A program made the position numbers and the translations under genes. Under the pieces are notes generated by a model, which worked only from the letters and a program-made list of their open reading frames with translations, had not been told where the DNA came from and ran no database searches. From contig NZ_LNRF01000001.1 of NCBI RefSeq assembly GCF_001557875.1, positions 496,001-560,000 of the forward strand: DNA of 64,000 bases. The letters are read 5' to 3'. Each line of letters begins with the position of its first letter. The stretch's first letter is position 1. The stretch is from Vibrio splendidus (GTDB taxonomy: Bacteria; Pseudomonadota; Gammaproteobacteria; Enterobacterales; Vibrionaceae). Below, in pieces: positions 1-11,442 of the stretch.

Positions 1-381
1 GAACACATTGCAATTTGGACCAAACAACTCGAAGTGTTGAAACGATTTTATGAAGACTATTTCGGCATGACATCGAACTTAAAATACCATAACCCAACTA
101 GAGGTTTCTCTTCATACTTCCTATCTTTCGAAACAGGAAGTCGTCTAGAGATCATGGAAATGGACTCGGTTCCTGAATCGAAAGATGACCTCTATGATCA
201 ATTTACCGGCTTCATTCATATGGCGATTTCATTAGGCTCGGAACAAGCGGTTGATAAACTGACTCAACGTTTGGTTGAAGATGGTTATGAACGCTTAGAT
301 GGCCCAAGAAGAACGGGTGATGGCTATTATGAGAGCTGTGTACTCGATCCTGATGGTAATCGATTGGAACTTACCGTTTAA
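1..381 (+). CDS. VOC/glyoxalase-family protein, 5' end cut by window
   Basis: The reading frame is open from the first base and continues to the stop at 379-381, so the start lies before the window. About 126 residues are visible. The frame opens with EHIAIW, whose histidine matches the first metal ligand of vicinal-oxygen-chelate proteins. A second histidine follows in GFIHMAISL, and the glutamate in DPDGNRLELTV is the usual last ligand. Family members include glyoxalase I, dioxygenases and fosfomycin-type resistance proteins. The pattern is closest to the small glyoxalase/bleomycin-resistance group, but the substrate cannot be told. An internal GTG at position 34 is not a credible start because the preceding in-frame codons encode the conserved first strand. 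Confidence 0.8.
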   Translation, partial: EHIAIWTKQLEVLKRFYEDYFGMTSNLKYHNPTRGFSSYFLSFETGSRLEIMEMDSVPESKDDLYDQFTGFIHMAISLGSEQAVDKLTQRLVEDGYERLDGPRRTGDGYYESCVLDPDGNRLELTV

Positions 382-432
382 TGTAGAGACTTAATTGGGT
401 TACTCATCTACAAACGGGACTGAGGTATGACA

Positions 433-957
433 ATGATGAAGTGTGCAGTGACTTTCCTTTTTAGTCTTGGGCTTATGGGATGTGCTACCTCAGAACCGGT
501 TTATGAACCAGAGACTGACTCTACGCCTGAACCATCACAGCCAATAGGCTACCTCGGTTTTAAAGCTCACCAAGAGTGGGCGATTCAATTTAACGACTGT
601 ACGGTCTATGATCTAACAGGCGCACAACCCTACCAGTGGTTTGATCACATTTCCGCCTCTGTAAGCTGTTATACGTTTAAGCCAAACGATGCTATCGAGC
701 CTCTGTTGGTTTACTACTATGCTGACTTCAATAGTAATAAACTCACCCCGATTAATCGCTTTCAAGAGCTGCAGGTATCAGAGTCAGGTTGGGGCACCTT
801 TCCTGCGGTCTATGAGACCAACGGCACCAATTGGCTGAAAGTCAAAGAGGGTTGGATTCACCTCACACTAGCCGATCAGACACTCGTCCAGTACTACCCA
901 GGAACTCAAAACCAATCTGGCAAATCGCAGCATGATCAGTATTTTGAGCAGCATTGA
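433..957 (+). CDS. Putative lipoprotein of unknown function
   Basis: A short basic N-terminus and hydrophobic stretch end in the lipobox LGLMGC, so this is probably a lipid-anchored envelope protein of about 174 residues. Three ATGs are in frame at 427, 433 and 436. The GAGG at 422-425 is too close to the first and well placed for 433, which I prefer. The mature protein starts with a Pro/Glu/Thr-rich linker (about residues 18-40), then a domain rich in aromatic residues with two cysteines (in DCTVYD and SCYTF) that could form a disulfide. I do not recognise a family. It follows the VOC gene by about 50 bases and could be co-transcribed with it. Confidence 0.65.
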   Translation: MMKCAVTFLFSLGLMGCATSEPVYEPETDSTPEPSQPIGYLGFKAHQEWAIQFNDCTVYDLTGAQPYQWFDHISASVSCYTFKPNDAIEPLLVYYYADFNSNKLTPINRFQELQVSESGWGTFPAVYETNGTNWLKVKEGWIHLTLADQTLVQYYPGTQNQSGKSQHDQYFEQH

Positions 958-1010
958 TGTCGGGATGCCATTTATCCCTATCGAATTGGTAGGGGAAATC
1001 GAGCCATGAA

Positions 1011-1183
1011 TTATTGACCTTTCTTGAGTTTGATTACAAAAGGCATCATGGCACTGAAAACACCTTCATAAAACCAAGCGCCGTTGCGTCGGCTAATGGA
1101 ATATTACTCTCGGTTAAGAAGCTAAAATAGAGTGCGATATACGCACTGGCTACGCAAAGGAACGGTTTATAGACATAACACAC
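1011..1183 (-). pseudogene. Frameshifted small membrane-protein gene (probable 1-base deletion)
   Basis: On the minus strand a GTG at 1183 opens a frame containing the hydrophobic segment FLCVASAYIALYFSFLTE and then SNIPLADA. This frame closes soon after. The adjacent frame continues with NGAWFYEGVFSAMMPF and VIKLKKGQ before a stop at 1011-1013. Adding one A near 1083-1086 joins both into a coherent protein of about 57 residues with one or two membrane segments and a basic C-terminus. The length fits as well: 173 bases plus one is 58 codons. This is either a recently broken gene or a sequencing error. No ribosome binding site is obvious and the family is not recognised. Nothing else was seen in the 958-1276 gap. 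Confidence 0.4.
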
Positions 1184-1276
1184 CTAATGGTTGTCTGAGT
1201 GTGAAATCTAAAGCCTACACTGCTAGACGGGTCAAACATGATGATTTGATTATTTTGATAAGAGGCTTGTACAGCG

Positions 1277-2686
1277 TTATTTGGAAGCTGAGGCGTTGAG
1301 TGCTGTGACTATTTCTAGAATTGATTCGAATTCAAATTCGGCGAAACATTGGCGTCTATCTTGGCTATAGGTGAAGTTGTATAAGTAGTTGAATATGGTA
1401 CGCCAATGCTGCGACATCTGGTAAGAGATGGTCTTTTGATATTGGGTTGGTAGCCATTGAACTAGCTGGTTTAAGTAGTTTTGGTGCCATTCAATGCCGT
1501 TGAATTCAAGGTTCGGTTCTTTGCTTTCAGTTAGAGCGCATAGAGTGACATCCCAATAGCCACTTGGATATTGCTTGGTTTGGGTCGACCAGTTTTCTCC
1601 CCACCAACCAATACTCTTTTGTTCAATATCAGTCTCCGCATTGTTTTGCGAAGGTGTTGTGTATAGGTAATAAAGGTTGTAACGACCAGCCATTATACCT
1701 TGGGTAAGGTTGGTGATAGCGCCACCACGAATGAAACTCTCGTGTTCTAGAAAGAAGTCGAATCTGTGATGTTGAGGAAATATCTTAGACAAACTTATCC
1801 AATGGGCGTGTGCTGCATAGACGGGGCGAAGAACACTCCCTTCATTGGACTGACATTCTATTTGATGGGCGTAACCTAATTCATCAAATTTACTTCGAGA
1901 GAAAATCTTATCGTAAGTCTTTTGAACCGTTGCTAAAGGAGAGCTTGACCATTCATCAGTTGCTTCAACGAAGTCTAAGTAATAAAGCCCAGTAGGGCTG
2001 TTCCGTGTGTCATGTTGATAAAAGTTGTCATTGTCCAAAACATGGAAACCATACTGGCTATCGGTGGTCGACAGGTTCCAGCATTTTAGGGTGTTTCCTT
2101 TTCCTGAGCGCGATAAAAACGTAAAGCTTGAAGTATGCAGAGACACGCGGCTTTCGGTTTCGCTGAGATATTTTTTAATCAGCAGTTGATTGAACTGTTG
2201 CAGCAACTGAGCCAACTGTTTTAGTCGTGCGTAGAACAATTTGCTATTGAGTTGAGATAACCGTTGAAGATCTTTAGGTGAAACGCCAGAAGTGAGCAGC
2301 GTTAACAAAGGTTGCAGTTTGCTACTAGTCTTGTGTGGATTGAGTAGGCTGAACACCGTTGAGCATTGTTTGCATTTAACACGCGGTGTGTCGATCCTTG
2401 TGCTCCCATAGGCGCTGGTTTCGGTGTGTTTTAAGCAAGTAGGACACTCAATATCAGCTAAGCGGAGTTGATTAGTTTCGATTTGCTTCGCTAAAGCGAG
2501 GATCGGCTCGTTTTCCAGTATCGGAGTAAATGCCCCACACAAGGGGCATTTATAAGACGCGAAGCCTAATTGATCGCTGCGCTGATAAAGGCTTAGATCA
2601 GGATTAGCTAGGTTAAAACAGTTATATGTTTTACAGCAATTGAACTGAGTTCTCATGAGCGTTGTACCTGCTAACCCCTGATACAT
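1277..2686 (-). CDS. Multi-zinc-ribbon protein with transposase-like N-terminus, function unknown
   Basis: This 469-residue protein has an N-terminal series of cysteine pairs: CCKTYNC near residue 17, CPLC near 47, CPTC near 81 and CKQC near 105. The last two pairs, with the spacing to VKCKQCSTVF, resemble the zinc ribbon of IS1-type InsA proteins. A helix-turn-helix-like segment (about residues 125-155, SGVSPKDLQRLSQL) follows. The C-terminal 300 residues are rich in Trp, Tyr and His and show no clear DDE pattern. No terminal inverted repeats were seen nearby, so it is not an obvious insertion sequence. It may be a domesticated DNA-binding protein. An alternative start is Met11 (2656), just before the first Cys cluster. 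Similar proteins in Vibrio and enterics are, as I recall, annotated only as cytoplasmic proteins. Confidence 0.6.
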   Translation of the reverse strand: MYQGLAGTTLMRTQFNCCKTYNCFNLANPDLSLYQRSDQLGFASYKCPLCGAFTPILENEPILALAKQIETNQLRLADIECPTCLKHTETSAYGSTRIDTPRVKCKQCSTVFSLLNPHKTSSKLQPLLTLLTSGVSPKDLQRLSQLNSKLFYARLKQLAQLLQQFNQLLIKKYLSETESRVSLHTSSFTFLSRSGKGNTLKCWNLSTTDSQYGFHVLDNDNFYQHDTRNSPTGLYYLDFVEATDEWSSSPLATVQKTYDKIFSRSKFDELGYAHQIECQSNEGSVLRPVYAAHAHWISLSKIFPQHHRFDFFLEHESFIRGGAITNLTQGIMAGRYNLYYLYTTPSQNNAETDIEQKSIGWWGENWSTQTKQYPSGYWDVTLCALTESKEPNLEFNGIEWHQNYLNQLVQWLPTQYQKTISYQMSQHWRTIFNYLYNFTYSQDRRQCFAEFEFESILEIVTALNASASK

Positions 2687-2717
2687 ATTTTATGACGTTG
2701 GTTGTTGGATATCTTTA

Positions 2718-4280
2718 TTACTGACGACTTACATCGACTTGACGACCAAGTTCAGGAACTGTGATGTTTTTGCGTTCTTGGAAACCTTCAATTAGTACTT
2801 GCATGACCGGGTCTCCGTTCGATAGTGTTTCGCCTTTATTAAATACAGTGTAACCATCGCCACCACTGGCCGCGTATGAATACGTCGCAACTTTGTACTT
2901 CTGATTCTTGGTAACGGGCTCGCCGTTGATACTCAAGCTAATCAAACGCTTCCCTTCCGGTTGTGTACTGTCGTAAGTGGCTTTGATCCCTGAGAATTGC
3001 GCCAGACCGTAAGGTAATGTGTAGCTGTATTCAAGCAGCTCTTGAACGTTGTCACCCGTTAATTCAACCACAGTTAGTGTGTCAGTAAACGGGAAAAGGT
3101 TCATTACATTTTCACGAGTGACAGCACCCGGGTTTAGGTCAACACGAAGGCTGCCTGAGCTGATCATCGCGATGTCAGCTTGGCCTGCATCTTTCATCAA
3201 ATCAGCCACAAGGTTACCAATATTCGACTCTCGATAGTAACGGCGTGATGCGGCTTTATCTAGGGTAGAAAGCTGATCTGCTAATGTTGGGTGAGCATCG
3301 CGAATGTTCTGAATCAATGCGTAAGTTGCTTCGTCACGCTCTAATTTGGCAGATTCAACGGGAATCAATTTTCCGCCTAAGAATGTCACATCATGCTTTT
3401 CGGTATCGACGGTAAATTTGGTGTAGCCAAGGTGCATGCCTTGACCAAAGGTTAAGCCGATAACGGTGCCTGTTTTTGGATGAACGACTGGTTCAACTAA
3501 ACCATTATCCGAGTGACCACCGAAGATGACATCCACTCCCTTAAGTTTGCCTGCCATTTCGTAATCTTCATCAAATCCGCGCTGAACTTCTGCGTCGGCT
3601 TCTTTATCGGTTTGCATTGGAGCCGTCTTGTTTTGGTGCGTTAATACCACGATCATGTCGACATCATCGCGGATCTTATCAGCCCATTTTTGAGCGATTT
3701 CTGTCGGGTCTTTGATGGTTAGCCCTTTACGGTTTCCTTTCCACATTGTGTTGTAGAACGCATCTATTCCCATGACACCAATCACGCCGATTTTAACACC
3801 ATCACGTTCAATGATTGTGTATGGCTGAGCAAACATTGAGTCAGAAGCTTCATGGAAGATGTTCGCGTTGAGCACTGGGAAACTTGCACGAGGCATGGTT
3901 TCTACCAATGATTTCCAACCGTATTCAAATTCATGATTACCCAGTGTAATTACGTCATAACCCATTGAGCTATAAAGATCGAAAGGCAGCTTCCCTTTCG
4001 ACTTTTTAGAGAGTGCGCCCGTATAAATATCACCAGCGTCTAATAGAAAACTGGTTTCTTCCTCAGCTTGAACGTTTTTGATTAACGTCGCCAAGTAAGG
4101 GATACCGCCAATCAGCTCAATGTCATCATTCCAGAACGCGTCTACGGGTTCGTAAACACTTTCAATATCGTTGGTATGAAGCAGAGTGATCTCTTTTATT
4201 TCGGCTAAGGCTGGCATTGAAGCCACTGTCGTTAATACGGAGACAGCAAAGCATAAAGGTTTCATTTTAAGGTTTTTCAT
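2718..4280 (-). CDS. Secreted 5'-nucleotidase/UshA-type metallophosphatase
   Basis: A signal peptide (about residues 1-26, cleavage after MPALA) leads into a calcineurin-type metallophosphatase domain with LLHTNDIES, LLDAGDIYTG, LGNHEFEYG, VVLTHQNK and FGGHSDN in the expected order. The second half matches the 5'-nucleotidase C-terminal domain (NIGNLVADLM, ISSGSLRVDL, GGDGYTVF). At 520 residues the length suits the UshA/NadN/CpdB superfamily. It should dephosphorylate nucleotides or a related phosphoester in the periplasm. In the first metal motif the usual HTNDxHG is replaced by HTNDIES, so E40 stands where the conserved His is expected; this may mark a subfamily with another substrate. It converges on nothing and is divergent from ascB, with about 320 bases between. 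Confidence 0.88.
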   Translation of the reverse strand: MKNLKMKPLCFAVSVLTTVASMPALAEIKEITLLHTNDIESVYEPVDAFWNDDIELIGGIPYLATLIKNVQAEEETSFLLDAGDIYTGALSKKSKGKLPFDLYSSMGYDVITLGNHEFEYGWKSLVETMPRASFPVLNANIFHEASDSMFAQPYTIIERDGVKIGVIGVMGIDAFYNTMWKGNRKGLTIKDPTEIAQKWADKIRDDVDMIVVLTHQNKTAPMQTDKEADAEVQRGFDEDYEMAGKLKGVDVIFGGHSDNGLVEPVVHPKTGTVIGLTFGQGMHLGYTKFTVDTEKHDVTFLGGKLIPVESAKLERDEATYALIQNIRDAHPTLADQLSTLDKAASRRYYRESNIGNLVADLMKDAGQADIAMISSGSLRVDLNPGAVTRENVMNLFPFTDTLTVVELTGDNVQELLEYSYTLPYGLAQFSGIKATYDSTQPEGKRLISLSINGEPVTKNQKYKVATYSYAASGGDGYTVFNKGETLSNGDPVMQVLIEGFQERKNITVPELGRQVDVSRQ

Positions 4281-4490
4281 AGCGTGCTCATGTCAGTGAA
4301 GGAAACGTTTGCCATTTTAGTGAGCGCTAGTTGGATGAGTGTGCGCCAAAGCACAGTCTTTGGTATAGATTGTTCTTAGAAAGTAAGGAATTACCGTTTG
4401 AGTTGGTTTTTGGTTAAAGGAGTCAAGTTGTCAGATGTGACCTTAAATCCCCCCTTAGCTTTGATCAAAAAAAGATCAAAAAGGTATTGC

Positions 4491-4504
4491 TGAAACCGGT
4501 TTCA
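4491..4504. promoter_or_regulatory. LacI/GalR-family operator 1 (AscG-type)
   Basis: TGAAACCGGTTTCA is a perfect 14-base palindrome identical to the known AscG operator type of E. coli ascFB. Its central CG dyad is the hallmark of LacI/GalR repressors. It lies about 100 bases upstream of ascB and is paired with a second site 34 bases away, centre to centre. The linked LacI-family gene downstream of ascB is the likely binding protein. Confidence 0.85.
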
Positions 4505-4524
4505 ATCTGTATCTTTGTTTTTAT

Positions 4525-4538
4525 TGAAATCGGTTTCA
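4525..4538. promoter_or_regulatory. LacI/GalR-family operator 2 (AscG-type)
   Basis: TGAAATCGGTTTCA differs from operator 1 at one base and keeps the central CG. The centres are 34 bases apart, a little over three helical turns, so two dimers could sit on the same face. The site is about 60 bases upstream of the ascB start, consistent with promoter occlusion. Confidence 0.83.
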
Positions 4539-4581
4539 GAGTTGAAGCCACATCTCTAATCCTGATCTTTTTCACGAATAA

Positions 4582-6039
<1,458 letters not shown>

Positions 6040-6084
6040 AATGCGTTTTGTTGCGTCGTTACGCGCAAACTGAATTAACATTAA

Positions 6085-6113
6085 ATTAGTCGGCCTATGT
6101 CGGCTAATTTTTT
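6085..6113 (+). terminator. Rho-independent terminator after ascB
   Basis: A 10-bp stem (6085-6094 with 6099-6108, including two GU pairs) with a CTAT loop is followed by a run of T. It ends the ascB transcript just before the LacI-family gene, so the regulator is probably transcribed separately or by read-through. Confidence 0.75.
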
Positions 6114-6132
6114 ATATGAGGAAAAGAAGCGA

Positions 6133-7131
6133 ATGGTCACAATGCTTGATGTCGCGAATCGCGCAGGGGTATCTAAATCGACGGTTTCTCGTGTCTTAAA
6201 TGGCAAGAATATCGTGCGCCCTGATGTGGTGAAAAAGGTATTTGATGCGATTCAAGAAACGGGCTATCGACCAAACTTGTTAGCTCAGCAATTGGCGACC
6301 AAGAAGACCAACTTCATCGGCTTTGTTATCACCAATGAGTTGTTCAACGGCCCTTACTTTTCTTCCTTGATGTACCACGCGGCTTCATACAGTGAAAAGT
6401 CGAATCACCAATTGGTGATCACCGATGGTAAACACAGTGCTGAAGACGAAAGAAAGGCGATCAATTTCTTACTTGATATGAAATGCGCGGGCATCATCAT
6501 CTATCCGCAATGTCTAACAGAAAGCGAGATAGCTCAGATCATCGAAAGCACGGATACACCGATTCTGGTGCTCAACCGTGAAATGCCTTCGAAGCCTGAT
6601 CACGCGATCACTACAGATCACTATCAAAGCGCTTGTTTGATGGTTGAACACATCATCGAGCAAGGTCATACAGAGATTGCGGTCATTCGTGGTAAAGCAG
6701 GGTCGTCGACCGATGAGCAACGTTATCAAGCTTACCAAGATATGCTCACTCAGCATGGTATTGAGCTGAACGAGTCTAGTGTGGTTCAAGGCGATTGGAC
6801 GATGGAGAGTGGTTACTGTGCCGCGCAAGCTTTAGTGGAAAGCAAAGCAAGCTTCACTGCTATCTTGTCTGAAAACGATGACATGGCGATTGGTGCGATT
6901 AAGGCGTTAACTGAGCTGGGATATTCATTACCTCAAGATATCTCTATCGTCGGTTTTGATAACAGCAAAGTGGGCGAGTTTTTAACACCAAGCTTAACCT
7001 CTGTCAGCGTACCGCTGGAGCAGATGACGCAAAAAGCGATTCTGCAAATCGTTGGAGATTCGGAACAATCAGGTGCCATCGACACTACTGGCAGCCTTGT
7101 AATTCGGGATTCAGTTGCTCAGCGTACCTAA
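6133..7131 (+). CDS. LacI-family transcriptional regulator (AscG-like)
   Basis: The first 22 residues form the LacI helix-turn-helix (MLDVANRAGVSKSTVSRVLN). A periplasmic-binding-protein-like effector domain follows, with FIGFVITNE, AVIRGKAGSS and ISIVGFDNS in the expected order, for about 332 residues in all. An upstream ATG at 6097 lies in the loop of the ascB terminator, while the ATG at 6133 has a GAGG about nine bases upstream; I therefore use 6133. Its position beside ascB and the matching operators make it the likely repressor of ascB, relieved by a beta-glucoside or its phosphate. This is inference from context and operator type. Confidence 0.85.
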   Translation: MVTMLDVANRAGVSKSTVSRVLNGKNIVRPDVVKKVFDAIQETGYRPNLLAQQLATKKTNFIGFVITNELFNGPYFSSLMYHAASYSEKSNHQLVITDGKHSAEDERKAINFLLDMKCAGIIIYPQCLTESEIAQIIESTDTPILVLNREMPSKPDHAITTDHYQSACLMVEHIIEQGHTEIAVIRGKAGSSTDEQRYQAYQDMLTQHGIELNESSVVQGDWTMESGYCAAQALVESKASFTAILSENDDMAIGAIKALTELGYSLPQDISIVGFDNSKVGEFLTPSLTSVSVPLEQMTQKAILQIVGDSEQSGAIDTTGSLVIRDSVAQRT

Positions 7132-7156
7132 ACGAAAACACATCAATTTCATACTG

Positions 7157-7184
7157 GTCTTTGCTTAATAACAAAGGCTTTTTT
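7157..7184 (+). terminator. Weak rho-independent terminator after the LacI-family gene
   Basis: A 7-bp stem GTCTTTG / CAAAGGC with one GU pair and an 8-base loop is followed by TTTTTT. Confidence 0.55.
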
Positions 7185-7380
7185 ATTGGCGTCATCTATG
7201 TGTTTCGTTTGTTGTGCATGAATTTTAATGGGTCGTTCACTACAAATCGTGACAGGAAGCGCATCTCCGTAAGACTCTTAAAACCGCTCTTATTGTGAGA
7301 GGGAAAGATATGCGATATTGCGTTTTTTGGTCGATGAATTGACCATTACTGGGTAAGTAGTGTGGAAATAGGTAAATAAC

Positions 7381-7941
7381 GTGAAAACAGAAAAACAGAA
7401 AATGTTGGCCGGAGAGCCTTATTTAGCATGGGATGAAGAGCTGTACGCGGAGCGAATCGAGTGTCGTAAGGTTCTTCAAAAGCTTAACAACAGTATTCCA
7501 GACAGTGACGAATGGCGCTCTGCAATTGACACTCTAATTCCTGATTCTGAAGGCGCTTATTTAGAGCCACCATTTCGTTGTGACTATGGTTCAAACATTA
7601 AGCTGGGTAAGAACTTTTATGCCAACTTTAATTGCGTCGTTTTAGATGTGGCAGAAGTTACGATTGGCGACAATGTGTTGTTTGCTCCGAATGTACAAGT
7701 GCTTACGGCAGGTCACCCATTGGATGTGAAGAGCCGCGTCGCTGAAGGCGTTGAGTTCGGTACGCCAATTTCGATTGGTGACAATGCTTGGATTGGTGCA
7801 GGTGTGATCATTTGCCCGGGCGTGAACATAGGCAAGAACAGTGTGATTGGCGCAGGTAGCGTGGTGACCAAAGATATTCCAGACAATGTGGTCGCGGTCG
7901 GTAATCCATGCCGAGTTTTGAAGCCAATTGATAATGAATAG
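7381..7941 (+). CDS. Sugar O-acetyltransferase, maltose/galactoside acetyltransferase type
   Basis: The 186-residue protein starts at GTG 7381. It has the N-terminal Mac domain (EKQKMLAGEPY, then LLQ/KLN-type helices up to about residue 60) and a left-handed beta-helix of hexapeptide repeats (IGDNVLFAPNV, IGDNAWIGAGV, IGKNSVIGAGS). The catalytic histidine is in LTAGHPLD. Family members acetylate maltose, glucose or galactosides using acetyl-CoA. The exact sugar is unclear. It stands alone between the ascB/LacI pair and frmA and has its own strong terminator. Confidence 0.88.
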   Translation: MKTEKQKMLAGEPYLAWDEELYAERIECRKVLQKLNNSIPDSDEWRSAIDTLIPDSEGAYLEPPFRCDYGSNIKLGKNFYANFNCVVLDVAEVTIGDNVLFAPNVQVLTAGHPLDVKSRVAEGVEFGTPISIGDNAWIGAGVIICPGVNIGKNSVIGAGSVVTKDIPDNVVAVGNPCRVLKPIDNE

Positions 7942-9485
<1,544 letters not shown>

Positions 9486-9514
9486 CCTTAAATCTTAAAC
9501 CTCATCTGGTTTTC

Positions 9515-9556
9515 ATAAAGTCCGTTAGATTGAATCTCTAACGGACTTTATTTTTT
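9515..9556 (+). terminator. Rho-independent terminator after frmA
   Basis: A perfect 15-bp stem (9515-9529 with 9537-9551, ATAAAGTCCGTTAGA and its complement) has a 7-base loop and is followed by five T. Confidence 0.9.
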
Positions 9557-9651
9557 CCTAGGCACACTTTACCAAGGAATATTTTTATTAAAGGTTGTTC
9601 CCTTTAATAAAGGTATCTGAATTGTCCTACAGGGTTACTGGAATCATCCTT

Positions 9652-10932
9652 ATGTTGACCAAACTTCGCCACTCTCTACCTCTTCAACTAATGCTCGCTG
9701 CATTGCTTGCTTGGTTTCTCGCACAACTTATTTCTCCAACATCTGATGTAACCCAATCGGGTTGGTATCAGTTTTTAATGCTTGGCAAAACTACCTATAT
9801 CGGCTTGCTAAAAATGGTCGTTGGGTTAGTGGTTTTATTCTCGTTACTGCAAGGCATAACAAGCATTGGTTCGATAACTCGATTGAAGAAAATTGGCCGC
9901 AATACGGTGCTTTTCTATAGCTTCACGACGTTGATAGCCATCTCTTTGGGCTTGGGTGCTTCACTGCTGTTGCCTGCTTGGGAGCCTTTGACCAGTGTTG
10001 CTACGATTGGAGATGATGTTCAGCTTATAAGCGAAGATGCGGCAGGTGGCGCTGCGATTGCTAGCAAGCTTTTTAGTATGGCACTCGTGAACCCGGTAGC
10101 GGCCTTAACCAATGGTAACTTGCTCGCGATTGTCGTGTTCTCATTCATGCTGGGTATTGCTCTACTTTCTTCATTGCCAGAAAAACATCCGATTTTTGAG
10201 GTGCTTAATGGCTTGAACAAGAGCATCAATACCATTGTTGGTTGGATCATTCGTTTAGCTCCACTCGCGGTTTTCGCCATTGTTTTCGATTTTACGGTGC
10301 GTGGTGGTGAGTCACTGTTTGAGCAATTGGCACTATTTGCTTTGCTCGTGTTTGTGCTGACTTTGATCCACGGGGCGATTGTACTGCCGACCATTGCGAA
10401 GGTGATGACTGGGATTCGTCTCAGCACATTATTCAAAGGTATCTCTGCACCGATGGCAATGGCGTTCGCAACGTCATCAAGCTCTGCTACATTGCCACTG
10501 GCGATGCAGAGTGCAGAAGAAAAACTCGGTGTATCGCAAAGTACGAGTAGCATGGTGCTGCCACTGGGTGCAGTGATGAATATGGATGGCACGGCACTTT
10601 TTGAAGGTGTTGCGGCAATCTTCTTGGCTCAACTATTTGGTGTTGACCTCACTACCTCTGGCTTGGTGATGATTTTCATTATGGCGATGGTCTCTTCTGT
10701 AGGTGCTCCGGGCATGCCATCTGGCTCGATGTCAGGCATGCAGCTTGTTCTATTGGCGGCAGGTATCCCACTTGAAGCGATAGCGATCTTACTGATCATT
10801 GAGCGACCGCTGGATACATTCCGTACTGCGGTCAACGTAGAAGGTGACATGATTGCCGCATTGGTCGTGGATAAATGGCAGAAACAACAAAAGACAGTGT
10901 TTGAACCTGCACTGAGCGAGTCTGTAGCTTAG
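9652..10932 (+). CDS. Dicarboxylate/amino acid:cation symporter (DAACS family)
   Basis: A polytopic membrane protein of about 426 residues with the family signatures: the serine-rich re-entrant loop ATSSSSATLPLA, NMDGTALFEGVAAIFLAQ in helix 7, and GAPGMPSGSMSG in the second hairpin loop. Relatives (GltP, DctA, SstT) import glutamate, aspartate, C4-dicarboxylates or serine with Na+ or H+. The substrate cannot be assigned. An in-frame ATG at 9595 would add 19 poorly hydrophobic residues; the ATG at 9652 directly precedes the first amphipathic helix and is preferred, though its ribosome binding site is weak. It lies alone between two strong terminators. Confidence 0.88.
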   Translation: MLTKLRHSLPLQLMLAALLAWFLAQLISPTSDVTQSGWYQFLMLGKTTYIGLLKMVVGLVVLFSLLQGITSIGSITRLKKIGRNTVLFYSFTTLIAISLGLGASLLLPAWEPLTSVATIGDDVQLISEDAAGGAAIASKLFSMALVNPVAALTNGNLLAIVVFSFMLGIALLSSLPEKHPIFEVLNGLNKSINTIVGWIIRLAPLAVFAIVFDFTVRGGESLFEQLALFALLVFVLTLIHGAIVLPTIAKVMTGIRLSTLFKGISAPMAMAFATSSSSATLPLAMQSAEEKLGVSQSTSSMVLPLGAVMNMDGTALFEGVAAIFLAQLFGVDLTTSGLVMIFIMAMVSSVGAPGMPSGSMSGMQLVLLAAGIPLEAIAILLIIERPLDTFRTAVNVEGDMIAALVVDKWQKQQKTVFEPALSESVA

Positions 10933-10950
10933 AGAATACCAAGTTCAATG

Positions 10951-10985
10951 AAAAAGCCCGTTCAGGTGTTCTGAACGGGCTTTTT
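10951..10985. terminator. Bidirectional terminator between symporter and ABM gene
   Basis: A perfect 15-bp stem, AAAAAGCCCGTTCAG (10951-10965) with its complement (10971-10985), has a 5-base loop. The A-run and T-run allow termination from both sides, serving the rightward symporter and the leftward monooxygenase gene. Confidence 0.92.
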
Positions 10986-11013
10986 ATTGTTTGTTAATGT
11001 GTGCAGTCAGTGA

Positions 11014-11304
11014 CTAACCGATTTTCGTCATCTCATTGAGAGTGAACGACGCCACACAACCTTCGGTTGCAGCCATGTACTCAGCGAGATGAGTATTACC
11101 CATGTGCGCTTGCCACAGTTCACGTGATGTCCAGTTTTCGTAGAACGTGAAATGCGCAGGATTTTCATTGTCTTGGTGTAGGTCGTAGTTGATGCTACCT
11201 TCTTCAGCGCGAGTGATATCAATCAGCTTTAGCAACTCTGCTTTAACCAGTTCAACTTTGTCTTCGTTAGCGACGATGTTTGCAATGATAGTCAGTTGAG
11301 TCAT
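11014..11304 (-). CDS. Antibiotic biosynthesis monooxygenase (ABM) domain protein, YgiN-like
   Basis: A 96-residue single-domain protein with the ABM ferredoxin-like fold pattern: LTIIANIVANEDKVELVKAEL, then ITRAEEGSINYDLHQDNENP, then HFTFYENWTSRELWQAHM. Relatives are dimeric and include quinol monooxygenase YgiN and heme- or quinone-active enzymes acting without cofactors. The physiological substrate is unknown. A 23-base palindrome lies about 140 bases upstream of the start. Another ABM-type gene occurs at 35823. Confidence 0.85.
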   Translation of the reverse strand: MTQLTIIANIVANEDKVELVKAELLKLIDITRAEEGSINYDLHQDNENPAHFTFYENWTSRELWQAHMGNTHLAEYMAATEGCVASFTLNEMTKIG

Positions 11305-11442
11305 GTTCGTTACCTATATATTTGATTCACCGAAGTGGTGTTGTTCTTTGTCACAGGGCGCTTTGTTTATCTAGCTCGTCTGTGTCGATGGATAAATAAT
11401 AGTAGGGATATTCAAAACGATAAACCGCGCGCAGTTAGAATA

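Noticed and set aside
1277..2686. Complete insertion sequence
   Set aside because: No inverted repeats or target duplication flank the zinc-ribbon gene, and no DDE pattern is visible.
6097..6132. Upstream ATG for the LacI-family gene
   Set aside because: It lies in the loop of the ascB terminator and lacks a ribosome binding site; the ATG at 6133 has GAGG.
10020..10592. Long open frame on the minus strand inside the symporter gene
   Set aside because: It is a shadow of the opposite strand coding for the DAACS transporter, with no ribosome binding site and Ser/Ala-rich low-complexity composition.
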